A DNA stretch of 64,000 bases from Paractinoplanes pyxinae (GTDB taxonomy: Bacteria > Actinomycetota > Actinomycetes > Mycobacteriales > Micromonosporaceae), in the NCBI RefSeq assembly GCF_026626335.1, contig NZ_JAPNTZ010000022.1:1-64000 (forward strand). The letters run 5' to 3'. Under the pieces are notes generated by a model. It searched no databases and had not been told where the DNA came from. It worked only from the letters and a program-made list of their open reading frames with translations. The position numbers and the translations under genes were made by a program. This document shows, piece after piece, positions 1 through 8,280 of this stretch (the first letter of the stretch is position 1; each line of letters starts with the position of its first letter).

Positions 1-32
1 GCCGGTTCGCCCGCGGGCGCCATGAGAAGGGG

Positions 33-428
33 ATGACACGGATGCGCGCCATGGTGATCGACGATTCCCGGGCGATGCGCATGATCCTCAAGCGCATCGT
101 CACCAAGCTGAACTTCGAGGCGGTGGAGGCGGGCGACGGCAAGGAAGCGCTCGACCTGCTGACCGCGATGCCCGAGGTGCCGGAGCTGGCCCTCATCGAC
201 TGGAACATGCCCAACATGAACGGGCTCGAGTTCGTCACGCACGTCCGGGCCGACCCTCGCCTGCGCGAGATGACGCTGGTCATGGTCACCACCGAGAGCG
301 AACAGAGCCAGATCGTCCGGGCGCTCGCCGCGGGCGCCCACGAATACGTGATCAAGCCCTTCACCGAAGGGGCCATGATCGAGAAGCTGGCCCTGCTGGG
401 CCTCGTCCCGACCGGAGCGAACTCATGA
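33..428 (+). CDS. cheY: CheY-type single-domain response regulator
   Basis: A receiver domain of 131 residues with no output domain, as in CheY, which carries the phosphorylation signal from the CheA kinase to the flagellar motor. The acidic pair D10-D11, phospho-acceptor D56 (LIDWNMP), T86/T87, Y105 and K108 (IKPF) are all present, so it should be phosphorylatable. An AAGGGG ribosome-binding site lies just upstream; a second ATG at 42 is possible. Its stop overlaps the cheX start by four bases (ATGA), so it is translationally coupled to a cheX-cheY cassette. CheA is not in the window and may lie upstream. The family call is secure; whether this or the second CheY is the main motor regulator cannot be told. 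Confidence 0.9.
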   Translation: MTRMRAMVIDDSRAMRMILKRIVTKLNFEAVEAGDGKEALDLLTAMPEVPELALIDWNMPNMNGLEFVTHVRADPRLREMTLVMVTTESEQSQIVRALAAGAHEYVIKPFTEGAMIEKLALLGLVPTGANS

Positions 429-910
429 GCGTCGAAGTCGAGGTCAACGAGAACGACCTCGCCGAGATGGTGGAACAGGTGTGGGAGTCGTACCTGGATC
501 CGGAGGGCGTGAGCCCGCTGATGCAGACCTACGACGAGAACCAGGCCTCCGAGGTGCACTCGTCGGTCTCCATCACCGGTTCCTGGACCGGGCACGTCGT
601 CTACGCGTCCTCGCTGCAGGCGGCCCGGCGGGCAGCCGGCGCCTTCCTGGCCATGGAGCCGGACGAGGTGAGCGAGGAGGACCTTTCCGACGTGCTCGGC
701 GAACTCGCGAACATCATCGGCGGCAACGTCAAGGCGATGCTGCCGCCCGGGGCGCTCCTGTCGCTGCCCCAGGTGGTGCTCGCACCCGAAACGACGGCGC
801 GCTATCCCAACACCCAGCGGATCACCGGGGTCTACGGGATGTGGGACGGCGAGCCGGTGTCAATTTCCATGTGGCAGAGCCGCGGAGACAACAAGGAGGG
901 CGCGGAATGA
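425..910 (+). CDS. cheX: Chemotaxis phosphatase CheX
   Basis: CheX-family proteins dephosphorylate CheY-P. This 161-residue protein has the family's catalytic helix around residues 88-105 (DVLGELANIIGGNVKAML), with the E-x2-N pair as E93 and N96. It sits between two CheY genes, overlapping each by four bases, so its likely substrates are encoded on both sides. It is cytosolic, with no signal peptide or membrane segment. Only one E-x2-N motif is seen, as in CheX rather than the two-motif CheC. The call rests on this motif and on context. Confidence 0.85.
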   Translation: MSVEVEVNENDLAEMVEQVWESYLDPEGVSPLMQTYDENQASEVHSSVSITGSWTGHVVYASSLQAARRAAGAFLAMEPDEVSEEDLSDVLGELANIIGGNVKAMLPPGALLSLPQVVLAPETTARYPNTQRITGVYGMWDGEPVSISMWQSRGDNKEGAE

Positions 911-1269
911 AGATTCTCATCGCTGACGACAGCCGGGTGATGCGGCAGATCGTGATCCGCACCCTGCGGCAGGCCGGGTTCGGCGACCATGAGCTGATCG
1001 AGGCCACCAACGGGCGCGAGGCCGTGGACATGACCAAGTCGGAGAATCCCGACCTGGTGCTCTCGGACTGGAACATGCCCGAGATGACAGGCATCGAGGC
1101 CCTGCGCCAGCTGCGCGCGGCCGGCAACGACGTCAAGTTCGGTTTCGTGACGTCCGAGAGCACCGACGAGATGAAGGAACAGGCCGAATCGGCCGGTGCC
1201 CTGTTTTTCATCGTGAAGCCGTTCTCGGCTGAACGATTCGATGAGGTCTTCGCTCCTATTCTGGGATGA
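907..1269 (+). CDS. cheY: CheY-type response regulator (second copy)
   Basis: A 120-residue receiver-only protein with D7-D8, phospho-acceptor D54 (LSDWNMP), T82/S83 and K104 (VKPF). The switch aromatic position has F101 where the first CheY has Tyr, so the two are not interchangeable copies. The ATG overlaps the cheX stop. An in-frame open region extends much further upstream (from 481), but it lies inside cheX in another frame; the ATG at 907 gives an exact CheY length. It may be the motor-binding CheY or a phosphate sink. Family call secure, role division unknown. Confidence 0.9.
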   Translation: MKILIADDSRVMRQIVIRTLRQAGFGDHELIEATNGREAVDMTKSENPDLVLSDWNMPEMTGIEALRQLRAAGNDVKFGFVTSESTDEMKEQAESAGALFFIVKPFSAERFDEVFAPILG

Positions 1270-1276
1270 TTACGAC

Positions 1277-1765
1277 ATGTCCGACGTCTCGGTTCTTCCA
1301 GGCACCCTGGCCGTGCGCAACCTCTTCGAGGACCTGCTCGGCCGAGAGGTGACCGTCAGCCCCGGTGAGCCCATCAGCGCAGATGAGATCCCCACCTCGA
1401 CGGTCGCGATTTTCACCGACACCGCCCAGAACGTGTACGCCGTTCTCGGCATGGATCTCAAGCTGGCCGCCAACGCCGGCGCCGCGCTCGGCCTGCTGCC
1501 GGCCGGCGCCGCCGAGGACAGCATCGACGAGAAGCAGCTCTTCCCGAATCTCGCCGAGAACGTCGGCGAGCTCTGCAACGTGCTGACCAGCCTGCTCAAC
1601 CGCGAGGGGGGCCCGCACATCAAGCTCTACCAGGTGATCTATCCGGGCGACCCGCTGCCCGGCGACGCCCGGGCCCACCTGATGGCGCTCGGCCGCCGGG
1701 TCGACCTGCTGGTCGAGGTCAACCGCTACGGCAAGGGAAAGTTCAGCCTCTCTCTGGCGCCGTGA
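1277..1765 (+). CDS. CheX-like protein, possible CheY phosphatase
   Basis: This 162-residue protein directly follows the cheY-cheX-cheY cassette, 7 bases after the second cheY. Start 1277 (MSDVSVLPG) is preferred; an in-frame ATG at 1241 lies inside cheY. No standard annotation was recognised with certainty. A helix near residues 92-110 contains ENVGELCNVL, which keeps the E-x2-N spacing of CheC/CheX phosphatases (E98, N101), and overall length and position fit a diverged CheX. It is therefore proposed as a second CheX-type phosphatase or a CheY-binding relative. A strong hairpin terminator 14 bases after its stop ends the operon. Confidence 0.6.
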   Translation: MSDVSVLPGTLAVRNLFEDLLGREVTVSPGEPISADEIPTSTVAIFTDTAQNVYAVLGMDLKLAANAGAALGLLPAGAAEDSIDEKQLFPNLAENVGELCNVLTSLLNREGGPHIKLYQVIYPGDPLPGDARAHLMALGRRVDLLVEVNRYGKGKFSLSLAP

Positions 1766-1779
1766 CACTCCGCTCGTAC

Positions 1780-1817
1780 GGAACGGGTCTGCCCTGGTGG
1801 CAGGCCCGTTCCTTTTT
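1780..1817 (+). terminator. Rho-independent terminator after the che cassette
   Basis: A 14-bp stem (GGAACGGGTCTGCC paired with GGCAGGCCCGTTCC, one G-T wobble) with a 5-base loop, followed by five T residues. It separates the chemotaxis cassette from flgD. Confidence 0.85.
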
Positions 1818-1883
1818 GGTTCTAAGCAAGTTGCCGAACCGGTCGAAGCAGATTATGAGCTCGCTTACGGACGGGAGTACGTC

Positions 1884-2330
1884 ATGACTTCGCCGCTCTC
1901 CGGATTCTCCGGCGCCAGCGCCGCCTCCTCCGTCTCCGGCGCCGACAAGGAGAAGAGCAAGAACCTCGGCGACAAGGACACGTTCATGAAGCTCTTGGTG
2001 GCCCAGCTGAAGTACCAGGACCCGAGCAAGCCGGCCGACTCGACCCAGTTCCTGGCCCAGACGGCGCAGTTCACCCAGGTCGAGAAGCTCGAAGGCATCG
2101 TCGACATGCTCAAGGGTCAGCAGCTCATCACGGCCAGCTCCCTGGTCGGCAAGTCCGTGGAATACATGGACGCGGGCGGCGCCAAGCTGACCGGCACCAT
2201 CTCGGCGGCCAAGCTCAACGGCGACGCCGAACCGCTCCTTCGGATCGGGACCACGGAAGTGCCCCTGTCGAAGGTCATGGAAGTCCAGGAGAACCAACCG
2301 GGCGCGAGCGCCGCGACGCCCAAGCCGTAG
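1884..2330 (+). CDS. flgD: Flagellar hook-capping protein FlgD
   Basis: FlgD forms the cap under which FlgE subunits polymerise into the hook. The 148-residue product has the family core at residues 31-65 (FMKLLVAQLKYQDPSKP, then SxQFLAQTAQFTQVEKLE). An in-frame start at 1797 would lie inside the terminator; ATG 1884 has a GGGAG site 6 bases upstream and gives the usual FlgD beginning. It precedes flgE by 23 bases. A GCCGAACC sequence at 1833 resembles the -10 of the flagellar promoters in this window, but no CTCA lies at the right distance. It is shorter than enterobacterial FlgD, as is common in Gram-positives. Confidence 0.93.
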   Translation: MTSPLSGFSGASAASSVSGADKEKSKNLGDKDTFMKLLVAQLKYQDPSKPADSTQFLAQTAQFTQVEKLEGIVDMLKGQQLITASSLVGKSVEYMDAGGAKLTGTISAAKLNGDAEPLLRIGTTEVPLSKVMEVQENQPGASAATPKP

Positions 2331-2353
2331 TCCTCGACGAGAAGGATCCATCC

Positions 2354-3637
2354 ATGCTGCGTTCCCTCTATTCCGGCATCAGTGGCCTGCACGCGCATCA
2401 GCAGATGATGGACGTGACCGGTAACAACATCGCGAACGTCAACACCGTCGGTTACAAGGCGAGCTCGGTCCAGTTCCAGGACACCCTCAGCCAGATGACC
2501 GCGGCCGCCGGCGCTCCTCAGAACGGCGGCGCCGGCACGAACCCGGGCCAGGTCGGCCTCGGTGTCCGCAACGCCGGCATCACCTCGAACTTCAGCCAGG
2601 GCTCGGCCCAGACCACGGGCAAGGCCGGCGACATGATGATCCAGGGTGACGGCTTCTTCATGACCCGGCGGGGCAACGAAGAGCTCTACAGCCGGGCCGG
2701 ATCCTTCTTCTTCGACGCCAACGGCACGCTCGCGACGGCCACCGGCGAGCCCGTGCAGGGCTGGACGGCCGACGAGAACGGCGTGGTGAACCCGGCGGCC
2801 AAGCCGGGCGACATCAAGATGCCGCTCGGCAAGAGCATCTCGCCCGTGGCGACCAGCACGGTCGAGATGAAGGGCAACCTCACCAACGACATGCCGGAAG
2901 GCGTCACCGACCCGACGACCATCCCGGCCATCGAGATCCCGTTCAAGGCCTTCGACAAGACGGGCAACCCGATCAGCCTGTCGGCGAAGTTCACGCGGAC
3001 CACCACCGATCCCACGGCCTCCGTGCAGGACTGGAAGGTGACCCTCACGAAGTCGGGTGATGCCGGGCCGAGCACGCCGGTCACGGCGACCATCCAGTTC
3101 AAGGACGGTAAGCCGGTCGCCACGCCGCCCGCGACGAAGGCGATGCTGGAGTTCACGGGGGCCACGGCGATCGACCCCAACATCAGTGACACCTTCTCGG
3201 TCGACGCCGGGGACCTGACGATGTTCCACGGCCTCACCGAGGCCCGGGTCTCCGACTCCAACGGCAACGCGGCCGGCACACTGGCCTCGCTGTCGTACAC
3301 GGTCTCGGACACCGGGCAGATCATCGGCGCCTTCAGCAACGGCCAGAAGAAGGTGCTGGGGCAGGTCGCCCTGGCCACCTTCAAGAACGTCAACGGTCTC
3401 GAGAAGACCGGCGACTCGCAGTGGCGGGCCACCGTCAACTCCGGTCTGGCCCAGGTCGGCCAGCCCACCAGCGCCGGGCTCGGTCAGGTGATCAGCGGCG
3501 CGCTGGAGATGTCGAACGTCGACCTGGCCCAGGAGTTCACCAACCTGGTCGTGGCCCAGCGCGGCTTCCAGGCCAACTCCCGGATCATCACCACCTCTGA
3601 CGAGATGCTTCAGGAGCTCGTCAGCATGAAGCGCTGA
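2354..3637 (+). CDS. flgE: Flagellar hook protein FlgE
   Basis: The subunit of the curved hook joining rod and filament. The 427-residue protein has the conserved N-terminal helix (MLRSLYSGISGLHAHQQ... NNIANVNTVGYK) and the C-terminal helix (VDLAQEFTNLVVAQRGFQAN) that pack in the axial core; the middle is the variable outer domain. A GAGAAGG site precedes the ATG. It is secreted by the flagellar export apparatus without a cleaved signal. No flgF or flgG rod gene is found in the window, so this is the only long hook/rod-class protein seen here. Confidence 0.95.
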   Translation: MLRSLYSGISGLHAHQQMMDVTGNNIANVNTVGYKASSVQFQDTLSQMTAAAGAPQNGGAGTNPGQVGLGVRNAGITSNFSQGSAQTTGKAGDMMIQGDGFFMTRRGNEELYSRAGSFFFDANGTLATATGEPVQGWTADENGVVNPAAKPGDIKMPLGKSISPVATSTVEMKGNLTNDMPEGVTDPTTIPAIEIPFKAFDKTGNPISLSAKFTRTTTDPTASVQDWKVTLTKSGDAGPSTPVTATIQFKDGKPVATPPATKAMLEFTGATAIDPNISDTFSVDAGDLTMFHGLTEARVSDSNGNAAGTLASLSYTVSDTGQIIGAFSNGQKKVLGQVALATFKNVNGLEKTGDSQWRATVNSGLAQVGQPTSAGLGQVISGALEMSNVDLAQEFTNLVVAQRGFQANSRIITTSDEMLQELVSMKR

Positions 3638-3669
3638 CAGCTTTGCTCGCACGGTTAAGGGTTCGGCCG

Positions 3670-3707
3670 CCGGCCGGGACAGGCGCAACCGCGCCTGTCC
3701 CGGCCGG
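3670..3707 (+). terminator. Hairpin terminator after flgE
   Basis: A perfect 17-bp GC-rich stem (CCGGCCGGGACAGGCGC and its complement) with an AACC loop, 32 bases after the flgE stop. There is no long T run, only GTTT shortly after. It probably ends the flgD-flgE transcript. Confidence 0.7.
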
Positions 3708-3765
3708 TGCCGTTTACCGCGCGGCCGGCGCGGGGCTTCTGCACCCGTACGGCGACCGGTTCGAT

Positions 3766-3792
3766 CTCATCGGCAACCGGGATCAGGCCGAA
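3766..3792 (+). promoter_or_regulatory. Candidate FliA-type flagellar promoter before flbD-motA-motB
   Basis: CTCA, 17 bases, GCCGAA, followed 65 bases later by the flbD ATG. The same bipartite sequence recurs before six other flagellar units in the window. It resembles FliA/WhiG promoters (GCCGATAA -10); assignment to a particular sigma factor is inferred. Confidence 0.7.
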
Positions 3793-3857
3793 ACACATAA
3801 GGAAGGGCCACGGACGGCCCACCAGCCAGCAAGGAACACTCCACCACCCAAGGACGG

Positions 3858-4151
3858 ATGCAAGTGATCCTCGTAACCCGCATCAACGGTGCCGTGTTCG
3901 CCCTGAACCCGGACCTGGTCGAGCGCGCGGACTGCACGCCCGACACGGTCATCACGCTGGTCGACGGCACCAAGTACATCATCGCCGAGTCCGTGCCCGA
4001 GTTCATCGAGTCAGTGCGGCACTACCGCGCCTCACTGATCGCCCAAGCAAGTCGCCTCGAGGCCGAGCCCACCAACACCCACTCCTCCGCTCCGTCGTCC
4101 GACGACGACGGCGACGCCAAGGTGCTCACGCTGCACCGGAATGGACGCTGA
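3858..4151 (+). CDS. flbD: FlbD family flagellar protein
   Basis: A small protein of 97 residues whose first 60 match the FlbD family typical of Gram-positive flagellar operons: an N-terminal strand pair (MQVILVTRINGAVFALNPDL), then the VDGTKYIIAESVPE segment and a helix. The function of the family is not established. The C-terminal 35 residues are Ser/Asp rich and probably disordered. Its stop overlaps the motA start by one base (TGATG), matching the common flbD-motA-motB order. Confidence 0.85.
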   Translation: MQVILVTRINGAVFALNPDLVERADCTPDTVITLVDGTKYIIAESVPEFIESVRHYRASLIAQASRLEAEPTNTHSSAPSSDDDGDAKVLTLHRNGR

Positions 4152-4942
4152 TGGACATCTCAACCATCGTCGGTGTCGTCGCCGGCCTCATCATCATCTT
4201 CACCGTGCAGATCCTCGAGGGCGGTTCGCCGGCCTCGATCATCCTGATCCCCTCGATGCTGCTGGTGTTCGGCGGCGCGTTCGCGGCCGGTATGGCCGGT
4301 GGCGTGCTCAAGGACGCGACCGGCGCCGGCAAGATGCTCCAGAAGGCCTTCCTGGCCAAGGTGGCGCCGCCGACGCAGCTGGTCGAAGAGATCGTGAAGC
4401 TGGCCGAGCGGGCCCGCCGCGAGGGCCTGCTGGCCCTCGAGGACGCGGTCAAGACCGTCCAGCACCCGTTCCTCAAGCGCGGTCTGCAGCTCGCCATCGA
4501 CGGCACCGACCCGGACGAGCTGCACGACATCCTGCACGCCGAGATCGCGGCCAAGAAGAAGGCCGACAAGGCCAGCTCGAAGCTGTTCGAGAACATGGGC
4601 GGCTACGCCCCCACGATCGGCATCATCGGCACGGTCATGGGTCTCGTGCACGTGCTCGAGAACCTCGACAAGCCGGACACGCTCGGTCACTCCATCGCCG
4701 CCGCGTTCGTCGCGACCCTGTGGGGCGTGCTCAGCGCCAACGTCATCTGGCTGCCCATCGCCGCCCGCCTGGCCCGCCTCAGCGGTGTCGAGGCCGAGGA
4801 GATGGAGCTGGTGGTGGACGGCGTCCTGGCGATCCAGGCCGGCTCCAACCCGCGTCTGGTCGCCCAGAAGCTGCGCAGCCTCCTCCCTCCGGACGAGGCC
4901 AAGAAGGCCGAGGCGGCCGCGAACACCAAGAAGGCGGCGTAA
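4151..4942 (+). CDS. motA: Flagellar motor stator protein MotA
   Basis: MotA and MotB form the ion-driven stator around the rotor. The 263-residue protein starts with a membrane helix (residues 3-21), has a second hydrophobic segment near 30-50, a large charged cytoplasmic loop, and two further helices from about 155 to 205 (YAPTIGIIGTVMGLVHVL and the AAAFVATLWGVLSANVIWLP region), the family's four-helix layout. The long open frame beginning at 3707 overlaps flbD; ATG 4151 is coupled to the flbD stop and gives normal length. The C-terminal tail is Lys/Ala rich. Confidence 0.95.
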   Translation: MDISTIVGVVAGLIIIFTVQILEGGSPASIILIPSMLLVFGGAFAAGMAGGVLKDATGAGKMLQKAFLAKVAPPTQLVEEIVKLAERARREGLLALEDAVKTVQHPFLKRGLQLAIDGTDPDELHDILHAEIAAKKKADKASSKLFENMGGYAPTIGIIGTVMGLVHVLENLDKPDTLGHSIAAAFVATLWGVLSANVIWLPIAARLARLSGVEAEEMELVVDGVLAIQAGSNPRLVAQKLRSLLPPDEAKKAEAAANTKKAA

Positions 4943-4945
4943 AGC

Positions 4946-5896
4946 ATGAGTTCCGGCGGCGGCAAGCGCAAGCAGCGCCATGAGGAGCACGAGGAGCACG
5001 TCAATCACGAGCGCTGGCTCGTGTCGTACGCCGACATGCTGACCCTGCTGTTCGTCCTCTTCGTGGTTCTGTACTCGATGAGTGACGTCAACATGAAGAA
5101 GTTCGCCCAGCTGGCCTCCGGTCTGTCCTCCGGTTTCGGCGCCCAGAGCGTCGCCTTCCAGGGCCAGGCCGGCCCGATGGACGGCTCGGGCAACGCCGCC
5201 GAGATCGTGCAGATCGACCCGGGCGCCAACCCGGGCGACGGCAAGGCGGGCTCGTCCAGCCTCACCGCCGCGCAACAGCAGGCGGTCAAGGCCGCGATGG
5301 CGGCCGAGAGCCGGGCCCAGGCCTCGAAAAACGCTCAAGCGGCGACCAAAGAGGCCGAGAACCTGAAGAAGATCGAGAACAAGATCTCCGACTCCCTGGC
5401 CAAGCAGAAGCTGCTCGGCTCGGTCAAGTTCACCATCGACCGTCGTGGCCTCGTGGTCACGATCCTGACCAACGAGATCGTCTTCGCCGGCAACCGGGCC
5501 GATCTGCAGCCCGGCGGCCGCAAGATCCTCGACGCCATCGCCCCGACGCTGGTCAAGCTGCCCAACCGCATCGAGGTGGACGGCAACACCAACCAGCTCA
5601 AGGCCAAGACCACGTTCTACCCGAGCGGCTGGGAGCTCTCCGCGGCCCGCGCCTCGACCACGGTGCGTTACCTGGTCGGGCACGGCCTGGCCAAGGACCG
5701 CATGAGCGCCGTCGGCTTCTCGGACACCAAGCCGCTGATCGACCCGAAGGACCCGCGGTCGATCACCATGAACCGCCGCGTGGACGTCGTGGTGCTGACC
5801 ACGCTGACCGCCGACCAGGCGGCACTGCTGCCGGCCGCGGCCGGCGCCGACGCCAAGTTGCACACCGGTGAGACATCGGTGCAAGCCGGTAAGTGA
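4946..5896 (+). CDS. motB: Flagellar motor stator protein MotB
   Basis: The 316-residue partner of MotA. A charged N-terminus is followed by one membrane helix (residues 26-45, WLVSYADMLTLLFVLFVVLY) that carries the ion-binding Asp, D30, in the usual SYADML context. A disordered periplasmic linker follows, then an OmpA-type peptidoglycan-binding domain from about 165 to 280 (NRADLQPGGRKIL... GWELSAARASTTVRYL... NRRVDVVV). It starts 3 bases after motA. Whether the stator uses protons or sodium cannot be told with confidence. Confidence 0.95.
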   Translation: MSSGGGKRKQRHEEHEEHVNHERWLVSYADMLTLLFVLFVVLYSMSDVNMKKFAQLASGLSSGFGAQSVAFQGQAGPMDGSGNAAEIVQIDPGANPGDGKAGSSSLTAAQQQAVKAAMAAESRAQASKNAQAATKEAENLKKIENKISDSLAKQKLLGSVKFTIDRRGLVVTILTNEIVFAGNRADLQPGGRKILDAIAPTLVKLPNRIEVDGNTNQLKAKTTFYPSGWELSAARASTTVRYLVGHGLAKDRMSAVGFSDTKPLIDPKDPRSITMNRRVDVVVLTTLTADQAALLPAAAGADAKLHTGETSVQAGK

Positions 5897-5897
5897 C

Positions 5898-5924
5898 CTC
5901 AGACCGGTACCGCCACCACCGATA
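5898..5924 (+). promoter_or_regulatory. Weaker FliA-type promoter candidate before fliL
   Basis: CTCA, 16 bases, ACCGATAA in the 90-base motB-fliL gap. One mismatch from the GCCGA core seen elsewhere, but the GATAA end fits the classical FliA -10 better than the other sites do. Confidence 0.4.
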
Positions 5925-5986
5925 AACCTTGCGAAGCCAACAACAACCGAGCCACTTAGCAACGCACGACTGAGAGGAGCTTTCAG

Positions 5987-6445
5987 ATGAGCAAGGACGA
6001 GACGACCACCGCTGCCGCCGACGCCCCGAAGAAGTCCAAGAAGATGCTGATGATCATCGTGATCGCCGCAGTCGTGCTGCTGGGCGGCGGAGGCGCCGGC
6101 GCGTTCTTCATGATGAAGGGCGACAGCGCCGAGGCCGCGCCGGTCAAGGGCACGGTGGTGGCTCTGGACGACGCGATGACGATCAACCTGGCCGACGGTC
6201 ACTACCTGAAGCTGAACTTCTCGCTGCAGCAGACGGCGGACGCCGGCGCCGAGTCGGTCGACACCAGCGAGGCCCGCGAGCTGGCGATCGACGAGTACAC
6301 CGGCAAGACCCTGGCCGAGCTCTCCACCGAGAAGGGCCGCGAGGAGATCAAGAAGGACCTGACGGCGAAGATCGTCAAGGCCTACACCGAGGAAGACAAG
6401 AAGATGGTGATGGGCGTCTACTACACCGCCTTCGTCACCCAGTAA
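5987..6445 (+). CDS. fliL: Flagellar basal body-associated protein FliL
   Basis: FliL is a single-pass membrane protein that surrounds or supports the stator. This 152-residue protein has a short charged N-terminus, a membrane helix at residues 20-42 (KKMLMIIVIAAVVLLGGGGAGAFFMM) and an external domain with the family pattern LDDAMTINLADGHYLKLNFSL. An AGAGGAG site lies 8 bases before the ATG. It follows motB by 90 bases and is closed by a strong hairpin. Confidence 0.9.
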   Translation: MSKDETTTAAADAPKKSKKMLMIIVIAAVVLLGGGGAGAFFMMKGDSAEAAPVKGTVVALDDAMTINLADGHYLKLNFSLQQTADAGAESVDTSEARELAIDEYTGKTLAELSTEKGREEIKKDLTAKIVKAYTEEDKKMVMGVYYTAFVTQ

Positions 6446-6466
6446 CTGAACAGCTAACACAGCCAC

Positions 6467-6500
6467 GAGGGCGGGTTCACTTCGGTGAACCCGCCCTCTT
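6467..6500 (+). terminator. Hairpin terminator after fliL
   Basis: A perfect 14-bp stem (GAGGGCGGGTTCAC and its complement) with a TTCG tetraloop, 22 bases after the fliL stop. The T run is short (CTCTT). Confidence 0.75.
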
Positions 6501-6531
6501 CGGTCGTAAGCCCGTAAAAACGCCCCTCCCG

Positions 6532-6557
6532 CTCAGCCGTTCCGGAAACGAGCCGAT
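6532..6557 (+). promoter_or_regulatory. Candidate FliA-type promoter before fliM
   Basis: CTCA, 16 bases, GCCGAT. The fliM GTG lies only 9 bases after the GCCGAT box, so transcription may begin at or just before the start codon, giving a leaderless or nearly leaderless fliM message. Confidence 0.7.
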
Positions 6558-6566
6558 GGGGACAAC

Positions 6567-7517
6567 GTGACCAACGCCGCACGTACCTCAGGCCGGATCT
6601 CGCGCCGCGGCCATGGCGGCGGGCCCGCGCCGTACGACTTCCGCAAGCCCATCAAGCTCTCCCGCGAGCACGTCCGCACCTTGCAGATCGCGTTCGAGAC
6701 GTACGCGCGCAGCTGCGGCACCCTGCTCACGACCCGGCTGCGGGCGGTCAGCAACGTCACGCTGGCCTCGATCGAGCAGCTGAACTACGACGAGTACGTC
6801 GCCGCCCTCAACAATCCGACGGTGCTCGCCGTGGTGGTGCTCGACCCGCTGCCCGGCTCGGCCCTGTTCGAGATCGCCACCTCGGCGTCGATGACCGCGA
6901 TCGATCACATGTTGGGCGGCCCCGGCGGCCCCCAGCCGGAGCGGCCGCTGACCGAGGTCGAGATGCCCCTGCTGCGCGGCCTGCTGGAGCGGATGCTCGG
7001 CGAGCTGCGGTACGGCTTCGAGACGCTGGTCGACATGCACCCGAAGCTCAAGGAGATCGAGTACAACGCGCAGTTCCTGCGGGCCCACCAGCCCGGAGAC
7101 GCCTGCGTGATCGCGTCGTTCGACATGAAGATCGGCGCCGAGGAGACCAGCCACACGATCTGCCTGCCGTTCAACACGATCCTGCCGGTGCTCTCCAAGA
7201 CCGAGACGATCGTGCTGAGCCCGGCCGAGCGGGCCGCCAAGGACGCCGCGCTGAGCAACCTCACGGCCGGCCTCTCCTCGGCCCCGCTCGACGTCGCGGT
7301 GCGATTCCAGCCCATCCGGATGCGGACCGATGACATCGTGGACCTGCGGCCCGGCGATGTCGTCCCGCTCGGCCACCCGACGAGTCAGCCCCTCGAGGTG
7401 ACAGTCAACGAGACCGTTTTCGCCCATGCAGTGCCCGGTAATCAGGGGGCCCGGCTCGCCTGTCTGGTCGTGCCCGCCCCCAAGGAGTCCTCGCCCAAGG
7501 AGTCTGGTCGCCCATGA
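6567..7517 (+). CDS. fliM: Flagellar motor switch protein FliM
   Basis: FliM is the middle part of the C-ring that sets rotation direction. The 316-residue protein keeps the conserved opening [19 protein letters not shown] (residues 22-41), the central CheC-like domain with MLGGPGG near 115, and a C-terminal SpoA domain fused to the FliN-interaction surface (ending near LACLVVP). The GTG start is supported by GGGG just upstream and by the close promoter. The N-terminal LSQxEIDALL peptide that docks CheY-P in other FliM proteins is missing: the first 20 residues are basic and Gly rich. It overlaps fliN by four bases. Confidence 0.93.
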   Translation: MTNAARTSGRISRRGHGGGPAPYDFRKPIKLSREHVRTLQIAFETYARSCGTLLTTRLRAVSNVTLASIEQLNYDEYVAALNNPTVLAVVVLDPLPGSALFEIATSASMTAIDHMLGGPGGPQPERPLTEVEMPLLRGLLERMLGELRYGFETLVDMHPKLKEIEYNAQFLRAHQPGDACVIASFDMKIGAEETSHTICLPFNTILPVLSKTETIVLSPAERAAKDAALSNLTAGLSSAPLDVAVRFQPIRMRTDDIVDLRPGDVVPLGHPTSQPLEVTVNETVFAHAVPGNQGARLACLVVPAPKESSPKESGRP

Positions 7518-8275
7518 CCGCGCCCACCATCACCGCGCCGCAGCTGGCGCTCGCCCGTAACGCGGCCGAGGCCGCGCTGGGCGTCCTTCCCACCAGCCGG
7601 CCCCTGGTCGCTGCCGAGCCGATCGCGGCGACCGCGGACGCCCTGACCGAGGGGCAGGCGGTCACCGCCCGGTTCAGCGGCGCGGCCTCCGGCGAGGTGG
7701 TCGTGGTGGTCGGGCAGGACCTGGCGGACGCGCTCAGCCAGAGCCCGCTGGGCGAGCTCGACCTGACCGCCGCGGTCCGGCCGGCGCTCGAGGCCGCGGC
7801 CCGTGTGTTCGGGCCGGTCGTGCTCGACCCCGGCGTCGTGATGGAGCCGCAGGTGGCGCTGAGCGCGCTGGCGGCCAAGGACGACGCCGTGGCGGTTCCG
7901 CTGGTCGAGGGCAACCAGGTCCGCGCCGTGCTGGCGCTGGCCCTGAACCCGTGGCCGTCCGGCGACGGCGCGGGCGGTGGGGTGGCCCGGCGCGAGACGG
8001 CCGGTCCGCCCGCGGTGCAACTGCGCGGCGGGCTGGACATGCTGCAGGACGTCGAGATGGAGGTCTCGGCCGAGCTGGGCCGCACCCGGATGAGCGTGCG
8101 CGAGCTGCTGTCGCTCACGCCGGGGGCGATCGTCGAGCTCGACCGGGCCGCCGGCAGCCCGGCCGACCTGCTGGTCAACGGCCGGCTGATCGCCCGGGGC
8201 GAGGTCGTCGTGGTCGACGAGAACTTCGGCATCCGGGTCACCGAGATCGTCTCGCCCGGCACCGAACGGGAGTAA
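7514..8275 (+). CDS. fliN: Flagellar motor switch protein FliN with N-terminal extra domain
   Basis: At 253 residues this is about twice the size of enterobacterial FliN. The C-terminal 80 residues form the SpoA domain ([20 protein letters not shown] ... [27 protein letters not shown]) that builds the C-ring base. The first 150 residues look like a diverged CheC/FliY-type domain ([24 protein letters not shown]). This is the layout of Bacillus FliY, so the gene could also be called fliY; I see no clear phosphatase E-x2-N motif. It overlaps fliM by four bases and is followed by fliO. Confidence 0.88.
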   Translation: MTAPTITAPQLALARNAAEAALGVLPTSRPLVAAEPIAATADALTEGQAVTARFSGAASGEVVVVVGQDLADALSQSPLGELDLTAAVRPALEAAARVFGPVVLDPGVVMEPQVALSALAAKDDAVAVPLVEGNQVRAVLALALNPWPSGDGAGGGVARRETAGPPAVQLRGGLDMLQDVEMEVSAELGRTRMSVRELLSLTPGAIVELDRAAGSPADLLVNGRLIARGEVVVVDENFGIRVTEIVSPGTERE

Positions 8276-8280
8276 CGGCC

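Noticed and set aside
481-906. An open frame through cheX extending the second CheY by 142 residues
   Set aside because: The extension is Arg/Gly rich, lies in another frame of cheX and is unlike any receiver protein; the ATG at 907 gives the exact CheY length.
1833-1838. GCCGAA upstream of flgD as a flagellar promoter
   Set aside because: No CTCA or similar element at 16-17 bases upstream; that interval falls in the T run of the terminator.
2117-3688. Long minus-strand frame opposite flgE
   Set aside because: Antisense shadow typical of high-GC codon use; flgE on the other strand has full family motifs.
3643-3867. A 74-residue frame between flgE and flbD
   Set aside because: It runs through the terminator hairpin and the promoter, with a composition unlike a protein.
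4160-6466. A 768-residue minus-strand frame opposite motA, motB and fliL
   Set aside because: Leu/Gly/Arg/Val-rich shadow without motifs; three well-supported genes lie opposite.
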